A stretch of 42,360 nt of DNA from Leptolyngbyaceae cyanobacterium (GTDB lineage: Bacteria > Cyanobacteriota > Cyanobacteriia > Cyanobacteriales > Aerosakkonemataceae): positions 1 through 42,360 of the forward strand of contig DATNQN010000078.1 in assembly GCA_036703985.1 (NCBI GenBank), written 5' to 3'. The notes under the pieces are model-generated. The model was given only the letters and a program-made list of their open reading frames with translations. It searched no databases and had not been told where the DNA came from. The translations under genes and the position numbers were made by a program. Below, one piece after another: positions 1-10,759 of the stretch (position 1 is the first letter of the stretch; the number at the start of each line of letters is the position of its first letter).

Positions 1-288
1 GATTCCATAAGTAACTAGACGGAGGTAGTAATCGAGGTCACGCAGGCAAGTAGCGGTCATTTCTTCACCGTAGGCATTGCCACCAGGAGAAACAACATCA
101 GGACGCTTTTGGAACAGTTGGTCGCCAGCTTGCTTAACAATGCGTTCACGAGAATCACTCAGAGTTTGAGCAATGCGGAGACGACGTTCGCCGCTTGTTA
201 CAAAGCTCTTGATCCGATCTAATTCACCAGGGCTGAGATAGCGGGCCTCAGCATCAGCATTCACGATGGATTTCGTGACGATACTCAT
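1..288 (-). CDS. apcA: Allophycocyanin alpha subunit, 3' end cut by window edge
   Basis: Biliprotein of the phycobilisome core; with the beta subunit it forms trimers that pass excitation to the terminal emitters. The minus-strand frame starts at ATG 288 ([20 protein letters not shown]) and stays open for 96 codons to the window edge, about 60 percent of the usual 161 residues. Cys81 in the [12 protein letters not shown] motif is the expected phycocyanobilin attachment site. It lies downstream of apcE in the same direction, the common apcE-apcA(-apcB-apcC) order, with 438 nt between them, so it probably also has its own promoter. The rest of the gene and apcB are outside the window. Confidence 0.96.
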   Translation of the reverse strand, partial: MSIVTKSIVNADAEARYLSPGELDRIKSFVTSGERRLRIAQTLSDSRERIVKQAGDQLFQKRPDVVSPGGNAYGEEMTATCLRDLDYYLRLVTYGI

Positions 289-726
289 TAACGGAATCCT
301 CCAATAAAGGTTTAACCAGGTGTTTTTGAACTGGCGTTGGCAACTGTGTAGCTGAGTCTCTTGTAGATTTGTCGAAGCATCTGAAGCAGCCACATTTGGT
401 GAATCCGCTTCAGTATTCTTCAAACTTTCTCCCAGGATCGGCAGTAAATCCGATCTGAGTCACAGCTACCTTCCGCAAATATTTTGCGGCATTAAGTTCA
501 CATTCTGACTCTCGTCTTAACAGATTTTAATAATATCCCTCATGTTTCTCAATTGATGGGACATTCACATCTGCGATCGATGCCCAGATTTACAGCAAAA
601 GAAGCTAGCCTCATCTCCTTTTTTTTGGAGATAAGGCTATTTAATCAACAGAGCGAGGATGCGGAAAGGATAGGATGACAGGAAATCCTTCATCCTTCAG
701 ACTTCATCCTTTTCCCCTTTCCCTAC
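289..726 (-). promoter_or_regulatory. apcE-apcA intergenic region with two hairpins
   Basis: This 438-nt stretch has no gene. It holds a stem-loop just after apcE (607-638) and a second perfect stem CCGCAAA/TTTGCGG (473-489, 3-nt loop) further towards apcA. Long leaders are usual for apc transcripts, so an apcA promoter and 5' UTR are expected here. No promoter boxes could be fixed with confidence. Confidence 0.5.
607..638 (-). terminator. Hairpin downstream of apcE, possible partial terminator
   Basis: AGCCT-C-ATCTCC pairs with GGAGAT-A-AGGCT around an 8-nt homopolymer loop: 11 base pairs with one mismatch. On the minus strand it is followed by a moderately T-rich run, not a clean U tract. 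It may reduce read-through from apcE into apcA, or stabilise the apcE 3' end. Confidence 0.45.
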
Positions 727-4906
<4,180 letters not shown>

Positions 4907-6109
4907 ATGACGAATAAAGAAATTACTTCCGCCGTTCAACGTCTTTACGATACATATCCGTTTCCCCCAGAACCTTTGCTAGATAGTCCCCCACCAGGAT
5001 ATAACTGGCGCTGGAATTGGTTAGCTGCTTATAATTTCTGCACCGGACAAAAACCCCAAAAGCAAGATGTTCGGATTCTCGATGCTGGGTGTGGAACTGG
5101 AGTAGGAACTGAGTACCTAGTTCACCTGAATCCCCAGGCGCAAGTGGTTGGGATCGATTTGAGTGCTGGTGCTTTGGCAGTAGCGAAAGAACGGTGTCAG
5201 CGATCGGGTGCAAATCGGGTGGAATTCCATCATCTCAGTTTGTACGACGTGGGACAACTGCCAGGGGAATTCGATTTGATTAATTGCGTAGGGGTACTGC
5301 ATCATTTACCCGATCCGATTCGAGGTATCCAGTCCCTCGCTCCTAAGTTAGCTCCTGGGGGATTGATCCACATTTTTGTTTATGGGGAATTGGGACGTTG
5401 GGAAATCCAACTAATGCAAAAAGCTCTCTCCATTTTCCAAGGTTCCCAACGCGGCGATTACCGGGACGGCGTAAAGTTGGGGCGTCAGATATTTGCTGCT
5501 TTACCAGAAAATAATCGCATTGTCAAGCGAGAAAAAGAAAGATGGTCGATGGAAAATCAGCGAGATGAATGTTTTGCTGATATGTACGTTCATCCCCAAG
5601 AAATTGATTACAACATCGATACTTTGTTTGAGTTAATTGATGCTTCTGGTTTGGAATTTGTGGGTTTTTCTAATCCGAAAGCTTGGGAATTAGAAAGATT
5701 ATTTGCCAAAAATCCGGAGTTGATGGAAAGAGCGAAGGAATTAAGCGATCGCGATCGTTATCGCTTAATTGAATTACTCGATCCGGAAACATTTACCCAT
5801 TACGAATTTTTCCTCGCCCGTCCCCCGTTACCAAAAGCTGATTGGTTATCGGATGAAGCGTTATTGGCAGCAATTCCCGAACGAAATCCCTGCATGGACG
5901 GTTGGCCGAGTCGTTGTTTATTTAATTACGATTATCAAATAGTCAATTTATCAGAAAGTGAGTTTGAGTTTCTGCAAAAATGTGATGAAAATTCTGATAA
6001 AGGTAGAACGGTGAGAGAGATTTTGGCAGAGGTGAAATTGAGTATTGAGGAATTGCGATCGCTGCTAGATAAACAACTGATTTTACTAACTCAAGGCAAA
6101 AACTTATAA
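4907..6109 (+). CDS. Class I SAM-dependent methyltransferase
   Basis: A cytosolic methyltransferase of unknown substrate. The Rossmann domain covers about residues 50-200: SAM-binding motif I is LDAGCGTGVG (58-67), the acidic residue ending strand 2 is Asp84 (VGIDLS), and VGVLHHLPDP (128-137) is the small-molecule methyltransferase signature. The C-terminal half (about 240-400) is not part of the methyltransferase fold and has no recognised family. The start is fixed at 4907 because the previous in-frame ATG (4886) runs into TGA at 4901. It has no Shine-Dalgarno sequence: the leader is a heptamer repeat. A decayed copy of its 3' end lies at 6893-7086. Confidence 0.85.
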   Translation: MTNKEITSAVQRLYDTYPFPPEPLLDSPPPGYNWRWNWLAAYNFCTGQKPQKQDVRILDAGCGTGVGTEYLVHLNPQAQVVGIDLSAGALAVAKERCQRSGANRVEFHHLSLYDVGQLPGEFDLINCVGVLHHLPDPIRGIQSLAPKLAPGGLIHIFVYGELGRWEIQLMQKALSIFQGSQRGDYRDGVKLGRQIFAALPENNRIVKREKERWSMENQRDECFADMYVHPQEIDYNIDTLFELIDASGLEFVGFSNPKAWELERLFAKNPELMERAKELSDRDRYRLIELLDPETFTHYEFFLARPPLPKADWLSDEALLAAIPERNPCMDGWPSRCLFNYDYQIVNLSESEFEFLQKCDENSDKGRTVREILAEVKLSIEELRSLLDKQLILLTQGKNL

Positions 6110-6129
6110 AAAAGTTTGGAGAGCATGAA

Positions 6130-6839
6130 ATGTCTGGGATAACAGAAGCAATCGATCGAATAGCAGCTTGTGCAGAACAAAGGAAATTCATGAGTTGTCT
6201 TAGAGGTTGGATGATATGTAGCGGCTATGATTCCTCGTTTGGTTCTGACCCAGCCATTACTACTAAAGACCTTACCATAGAACAAATTAAGGAACTAGAG
6301 CGAGTGGCAGCGGTTTCTCTTCCAAAACTAAGTTCCAATCAAATTGAAGAAACTACTAAAGATTACCCGTTCCACTTAGCTAAGGAAGTTTATGACCTAT
6401 ACCAAAAAGTAACGGTTGTTTGCCAATAGGATTAGACAAAAATTCTAATAAAGATTGGAATTCTTTTGATAACTACTTTTACTTTCCTGACCTTGACGAG
6501 CCATTCTACTCATTGGAAAAAGGGATGAATCGATATAAAGAATTAGTTAGCTTTCCCCAAAGATATGGAGAAGACATCGACCCTCGGCTATTTCCTATCT
6601 CAGAGTTTGAAGATTCGATACACGCTGTCATTGGTTGTGAAGAACAAGAGGAAACTTCACCAGTATTCTGGCTCAATGCGGATTGCTTACAAGCAAATAT
6701 AGAATATATAGAATGGCCTAGCCTCACAAATATGATGCTAGCTTGGGCAGAAATTATTGAAAGAAATTTAAACCGATACGCGCCAACTGATATGAAAGAA
6801 ATTATAGCTATCCGGCGAAAATTTGGATGGGTGAGATGA
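6130..6839 (+). pseudogene. SMI1/KNR4-like (SUKH) protein gene, split by a one-base frameshift
   Basis: Two overlapping frames make one protein. The first (ATG 6130, SD GGAGAG) ends at 6429 after EVYDLYQKVTVVCQ; the second continues as NGCLPIGLDKNSNKDW to 6839. If one A is restored in the A5 run at 6404-6408, the join reads LYQKSNGCLPIGL. That matches the conserved xNGxLPIG core of SMI1/KNR4 family proteins, which often act as immunity proteins to secreted toxins. The tail contains NYFYFPD, SLEKGMNRY and WAEIIERNL segments typical of that family in cyanobacteria. It could be a recent pseudogene, a sequencing error in a homopolymer, or a slippage-expressed gene. No toxin gene is adjacent. Confidence 0.7.
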
Positions 6840-6892
6840 TGAAACAGAGAAGGTGGCAAAGTTAGTTACAGATCGAAAGAATGTAAATGAAG

Positions 6893-7086
6893 TCGCTGTT
6901 TACTTAATCAATGATGATTATCAAATTGTCAATTAGTAAGAAAAATGAGTTGGATTTGATGCGAAAATTTAATGTAAATTTCGATAAACATAGAACAGTG
7001 GGAGAAATTTTGACAGAAGTGAAATTGAGTTGGGGAGGGGAAGAATGCGATCGCTTTTATCACAACAACTAATTTTGCTTACACCT
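6893..7086 (+). pseudogene. Degraded second copy of the methyltransferase 3' end
   Basis: Translated loosely, this stretch reads AVYLINDDYQIVN, two stops, then RTVGEILTEVKLS and QQLILL. It aligns with the end of the 4907-6109 gene (LFNYDYQIVNLSE, GRTVREILAEVKLS, DKQLILLTQ; about 5916-6095). There are in-frame stops at 6934-6939 and indels, so it is non-functional. It suggests an old tandem duplication of at least the 3' part of the methyltransferase gene, with the SUKH-like gene lying between the copies. Confidence 0.75.
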
Positions 7087-7103
7087 AGCTAAAATGTAAA
7101 AAT

Positions 7104-7157
7104 GGTCATCGGTCATCAGTTAACAAGAGATCGCAAATGACAAATGACAAATAACAA
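7104..7157. repeat. Inverted heptamers ending in the Uma2 gene start
   Basis: Two perfect tandem GGTCATC units (7104-7117), a 19-nt spacer, then ATGACAA, ATGACAA, ATAACAA (7137-7157). The ATG of the second unit (7144) opens the downstream gene; the ATG of the first unit (7137) gives only MTNDK then stop. GTCAT and ATGAC can pair. Same arrangement as at 4784-4913. Confidence 0.8.
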
Positions 7158-7866
7158 ATATCTCCCTGGTAGAATCCGCATGGTGAAAACACCGTCACAG
7201 CATGGGACAATTCCCCCTCTAGCCAATGGCGACAAGCTAAACCGCTATGAATTCGAGCATCGCTACAATGCTATGCCCGATTCAAAAAAAGCTGAACTGA
7301 TTGAGGGAATTGTCTATATGGGTGCCGCACTTCGTTTTAAAAGTCACAGTCAACCACACGCTTGGATTATGGTATGGCTTGGAACATACGCCACCTTGAC
7401 TCCCCACGTAACATTGGGAGTAGAACCCACTGTGCGGCTAGACTTAGATAACGAACCTCAACCAGATGCCGTTCTTTTAATTGATCGCAAAGCAGGCGGT
7501 CAAGCTAGACTGAGTGAAGATGATTATATTGAAGGAGCGCCAGAGTTAATTGTAGAAATTGCGGCCAGCAGCGTTGCGATCGACCTTCATGCTAAAAAAC
7601 AAGCTTATCGTCGCAATGGAGTCAAAGAATATCTCGTTTGGCAAGTACTCGATCAAAAATTCAGCTGGTTCTATTTAGAAAGGGGCGAATATGTAGAGTT
7701 ATCAGCAGACAGCAATGGAATTTTGTCAAGTCAAATTTTTCCTGGTCTGTGGTTAGCAGTTAATGAGTTATTTGCAGGGAATATGCAGCAGGTATTAACA
7801 ATTTTACAAACAGGCTTACAGTCTGACGAACACTCTGAATTTGTCAATCAATTAACCAGTAAATAA
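7144..7866 (+). CDS. Uma2 family (DUF820) PD-(D/E)XK nuclease-like protein
   Basis: A 240-residue member of a family greatly expanded in cyanobacteria, with a restriction-endonuclease-like fold; biological role unknown. Motifs seen: YEFEHRYNAMPDSKKAELIEGIVYM (about 35-59, the family's N-terminal signature), catalytic-type Asp108 in QPDAVLLID, Glu138 in LIVEIAASS, and Lys151/152 in AKKQAYRRNGVKEYLVW. The C-terminal LFPGLW-like motif is present as IFPGLWL (198-204). The start at 7144 lies in a heptamer repeat without a Shine-Dalgarno sequence; ATG 7183 (Met13) is a reasonable alternative. Confidence 0.85.
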   Translation: MTNNKYLPGRIRMVKTPSQHGTIPPLANGDKLNRYEFEHRYNAMPDSKKAELIEGIVYMGAALRFKSHSQPHAWIMVWLGTYATLTPHVTLGVEPTVRLDLDNEPQPDAVLLIDRKAGGQARLSEDDYIEGAPELIVEIAASSVAIDLHAKKQAYRRNGVKEYLVWQVLDQKFSWFYLERGEYVELSADSNGILSSQIFPGLWLAVNELFAGNMQQVLTILQTGLQSDEHSEFVNQLTSK

Positions 7867-7932
7867 ATATCATTCAGATTGAAGTTCAAAAAATATTGTA
7901 AGTATTGATTTTCCGAAAAAGAGAGATAGTTA

Positions 7933-8787
7933 ATGAACGCTAACCAAAAAAGTAAACTACCAGAGATCCTCAAAACTTACGAAGCGGAACTACTAGCAGA
8001 CTGGGTAAGAGAACAGACAAAAACTAGTATTCGTAGAGATGCGATCGCAGAAACCGAACTGCGAGAAGAGTGCAGAGAATTTCTCGACCTCTTTACAGAA
8101 GCACTCCAAAAAGGTAACTTAACCAATATTCAAACCTCTGAATGGCGTGGTACTAGAGATTTTCTAGCTAGCATTTCCCGTTCTCGCAGCCAAAAAAGTT
8201 TCAGTCCTTCAGAAACCGCCAGCTTTGTCTTTTCCCTTAAGCAACCATTATTCCAACTATTAAGTGAAAAAATAACCGAAGATACTCAAACCTTTCTAGA
8301 AGAAATCTGGTCTGCTAGCAACATTTTAGATAAGTTAGGCTTGTGGACGACCGAGCTTTATCAGAAAAACCGAGAAGAAATCATCATCCGTCAACAAGAA
8401 GAACTCTTAGAGCTATCCACCCCAGTAGTAAAACTGTGGGACGGCATTTTAGCTTTACCGATCATTGGTACTTTGGATAGCGCCCGTACCCAAATTGTGA
8501 TGGAATCTTTGTTACAAAAAATTGTCGATACTGGTTCGGAAGTTGCCATCATTGATATTACGGGAGTGCCAACGGTAGATACCCTGACAGCGCAACATTT
8601 ACTCAAAACCGTCACTGCTGCCCGATTAATGGGGGCTGATTGTATTATTAGCGGTATTCGTCCCCAAATCGCTCAAACAATTGTTTATTTAGGGGTAGAC
8701 TTAGCTGATGTAACCACTAAAGCTACTTTAGCCGATGCCTTTGTGCTTGCTCTCCAGCGAACTGGTATATCGATTAAACGTCAGTAG
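7933..8787 (+). CDS. rsbR: RsbR-type stressosome protein (RsbRD N-terminal + STAS)
   Basis: Stressosome sensor/scaffold subunit that, with RsbS, sequesters RsbT until stress. The 284 residues split into a helical N-terminal RsbRD-like sensor region (about 8-140), a helical linker and a STAS domain (about 165-280). The STAS part has the RsbR signatures VAIIDITGVPTVDT and GADCIISGIRPQIAQTIV. Thr217 (VDT) and Thr249 (AQT) sit where RsbR proteins carry their phospho-acceptor threonines; the register is from memory, not an alignment. It is the first gene of the rsb island, 66 nt after the Uma2 gene and 66 nt before rsbS. The bound signal cannot be deduced. Confidence 0.88.
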   Translation: MNANQKSKLPEILKTYEAELLADWVREQTKTSIRRDAIAETELREECREFLDLFTEALQKGNLTNIQTSEWRGTRDFLASISRSRSQKSFSPSETASFVFSLKQPLFQLLSEKITEDTQTFLEEIWSASNILDKLGLWTTELYQKNREEIIIRQQEELLELSTPVVKLWDGILALPIIGTLDSARTQIVMESLLQKIVDTGSEVAIIDITGVPTVDTLTAQHLLKTVTAARLMGADCIISGIRPQIAQTIVYLGVDLADVTTKATLADAFVLALQRTGISIKRQ

Positions 8788-8853
8788 ACCTGGTTTTGAT
8801 TTGGAAAACTAAAGGCATTCATTGATTAACTCAGCAGTCAGGACTTAAGTATT

Positions 8854-9249
8854 ATGGAGCGTATCCCCATTTTACAGATGGGTGAATTCCTTCTGGTAAC
8901 AATTCAGGTAGATATGCACGATCGTCTGGCAATGACTTTGCAGGATGACCTTACTAATCGCATTACCCAGACTAACGCTCGTGGCGTATTGATCGATATC
9001 TCAGCGCTGGAAATCGTCGATTCTTTCATTGGGAGGGTACTGGGAAACATTGCTAAAATGTCGCGGGTACTGGATGCCCAAACAGTCGTAGTAGGAATGC
9101 AGCCAGCCGTCGCCATTACTCTGGTGGAGTTGGGACTCTCCCTCAAAGGCATTCGCACTGCTTTAAATGTGGAAAAAGGAATGACTCTTTTACGAGCTTC
9201 CTTAGAAGCTTCTCCAAAGGGGAGCATGGATAGTGATCGAGAAAAGTGA
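8854..9249 (+). CDS. rsbS: RsbS-type STAS domain antagonist
   Basis: Single STAS-domain scaffold protein of the stressosome; its phosphorylation by RsbT releases the kinase. 131 residues. Ser57 in the EIVDSFIGRVLGNIA motif occupies the phospho-acceptor position of RsbS (Ser59 in Bacillus subtilis). The segment VVVGMQPAVAITLVELGL is the typical second half. AGGA lies 10 nt before the ATG. The gene overlaps the preferred rsbT start by 17 nt, suggesting translational coupling and matched amounts of S and T. Confidence 0.92.
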   Translation: MERIPILQMGEFLLVTIQVDMHDRLAMTLQDDLTNRITQTNARGVLIDISALEIVDSFIGRVLGNIAKMSRVLDAQTVVVGMQPAVAITLVELGLSLKGIRTALNVEKGMTLLRASLEASPKGSMDSDREK

Positions 9250-9634
9250 AGTGATGAGCATCAACTCCTCTACAGACATAGTACTGGTGAGACAAGCAGT
9301 GCGAAAGTGGGCTGTTGAGTTGAATTTTAGTCTGGTAGATCAAACTAAAATCGTTACTGCCGCCAGTGAACTAGCACGCAATACTTTAGACTATGGCGGT
9401 GGTGGGACTGTTAAACTAGAAAAATTAACTGAGGGAATTCGTCGTGGTTTGCGCCTAATTTTTGAAGACCAAGGCCCAGGTATTCCAGACCTCGAACTAG
9501 CTCTCAAAGATGGTTTTACCACTGGAAATGGATTGGGTATGGGCTTAAGCGGTGCTAAACGTCTGGTGAATGAATTTGATATATTTTCCCAAGTGGGAGA
9601 AGGCACCCGCATCTCTATTACTAAGTGGAAGTGA
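9233..9634 (+). CDS. rsbT: RsbT-type switch serine/threonine kinase
   Basis: GHKL-fold kinase that phosphorylates the STAS proteins RsbR/RsbS and, when released, activates a downstream partner. Motifs: N-box SELARNTLDY (Asn50), G1 EDQGPGIPD (79-86), G2 GNGLGMGLSGAKRL (98-111) and VGEGT. The GTG at 9233 is preferred because AGGGGAG lies about 9 nt upstream and the overlap with rsbS is usual for this pair. ATG 9254 would give a 126-residue protein, also normal in length. In Bacillus the partner is the phosphatase RsbU; none of that kind is beside it, and the next genes carry further RsbT-like domains. Confidence 0.92.
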   Translation: MIEKSEVMSINSSTDIVLVRQAVRKWAVELNFSLVDQTKIVTAASELARNTLDYGGGGTVKLEKLTEGIRRGLRLIFEDQGPGIPDLELALKDGFTTGNGLGMGLSGAKRLVNEFDIFSQVGEGTRISITKWK

Positions 9635-9643
9635 ATTGACTGC

Positions 9644-9664
9644 TCTAAAATCTAAAATCTAAAA
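9644..9664 (+). repeat. Three perfect TCTAAAA heptamers before a start codon
   Basis: TCTAAAA is repeated three times in exact tandem directly before the TTG (9666) and ATG (9681) start candidates of the next gene. The reverse complement TTTTAGA occurs twice at 15512-15525, where it supplies the stop codon of the last gene in the island. Confidence 0.9.
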
Positions 9665-9680
9665 TTTGTTTACTAAATCT

Positions 9681-10685
9681 ATGATAGATACCGTCGCTTT
9701 GCCAATAGTGGAGTCTAGTCAGGCTGGTGAAGCGCGACGGACAGCGATCAAGTTAGCTAGTCGTCTTGGCTTTAATGAAACAGAACGAGGAAAAGTTGGC
9801 ATTGTCGTTACAGAAATTGCTAATAACCTAGTTCGCCATTCTAAGGAAGGCCAATTACTATTACAGTCAACGCTCAGAAATGATATCCCAGGTATCGAAA
9901 TTTTGGCTTTAGATAAAGGGCCAGGAATAGCTGATATTGGTAGGTGTTTAGAGGATGGCTATTCTACTTATGGGTCTTCTGGGAATGGTTTAGGGGCGAT
10001 CAAACGCCTTTCGGCATTTTTTGACATTTATTCGATTCCGCAAGTTGGCACAGCTTTGTTAAGCAGACTCTGGGCTACTGATGCGCTTACTGAGTTACCA
10101 AACAGCAGTATAGAAATAGGTGCGGTTTGTTTGCCTAAAATAGGTCAGGAGGTGTCGGGGGATACTTGGGCATTTGAAGGGGATGCCGATCGCATTTTAC
10201 TACTGGTGTCCGATGGCTTGGGTCATGGGCCACTAGCTGCCCAAGCTTCTTTGGAAGCAGTCAGAGTATTTCGAGACAATGTTCGCAAAAGCCCCAAAGA
10301 AATTCTTGAGTTGGCACACGGCGCTTTGCGAAGTACTAGGGGAAGTGCATTAGCGATCGCCGAACTGAATTTTACCCAAAAAATAGTTACCTTTGTAGGT
10401 GTGGGCAATATTTCTGCCCGCATGATTTCTTCGGGGGATAGCATCAGCATGGTTTCCCATAATGGCACTGTTGGCCATGAAGTTCGCAAAATTCAAGAAT
10501 TTGTTTATCAGTGGCCAAAAGAGAGCGTGTTAATCATGCACTCTGATGGTTTAGGGACTCAATGGCGCTTAGATCGCTATCCCGGTTTAGCAATCAAACA
10601 TTCCAGCTTGATTGCTGGTACTTTATATCGAGATTTTAATCGAATCCGCGATGATGTAACAGTTGTAGTTACAAAACTAAGTTAA
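9681..10685 (+). CDS. RsbT-like ATPase fused to an RsbX/SpoIIE-type PP2C phosphatase
   Basis: Probable feedback phosphatase that resets phosphorylated RsbR/RsbS. Numbering here is from the alternative TTG start at 9666 (339 residues); ATG 9681 (Met6) is preferred. Residues about 8-135 are an RsbT-like GHKL domain (N-box TEIANNLVRHS, G1 LDKGPGIAD, G2 GSSGNGLGAIKRL). Residues about 148-338 are a PP2C/SpoIIE-type domain with metal ligands Asp166 (SGDTW), Asp183 (SDGLGHG), Asp294 (HSDGLGT) and Asp329/330 (RDDVTVV). The one-chain kinase-phosphatase layout differs from Bacillus, where RsbX is stand-alone. No Shine-Dalgarno sequence; the leader is TCTAAAA heptamers. Confidence 0.85.
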   Translation: MIDTVALPIVESSQAGEARRTAIKLASRLGFNETERGKVGIVVTEIANNLVRHSKEGQLLLQSTLRNDIPGIEILALDKGPGIADIGRCLEDGYSTYGSSGNGLGAIKRLSAFFDIYSIPQVGTALLSRLWATDALTELPNSSIEIGAVCLPKIGQEVSGDTWAFEGDADRILLLVSDGLGHGPLAAQASLEAVRVFRDNVRKSPKEILELAHGALRSTRGSALAIAELNFTQKIVTFVGVGNISARMISSGDSISMVSHNGTVGHEVRKIQEFVYQWPKESVLIMHSDGLGTQWRLDRYPGLAIKHSSLIAGTLYRDFNRIRDDVTVVVTKLS

Positions 10686-10696
10686 AAGAACCAAGT

Positions 10697-10735
10697 AAAA
10701 AGTTAAAAGAACTTCATTGTTACTTTTAACTTTTT
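10697..10735 (+). terminator. AT-rich hairpin between the RsbX-like and hybrid-kinase genes
   Basis: AAAAAGTTAAAAG (10697-10709) and CTTTTAACTTTTT (10723-10735) are a perfect 13-bp inverted repeat with a 13-nt loop, followed by a T-rich run. It has the layout of an intrinsic terminator, but the stem is nearly all A-T, so it may only attenuate read-through into the kinase genes. Confidence 0.45.
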
Positions 10736-10759
10736 ATTTTTCAATTTTTACTTTTTCCA

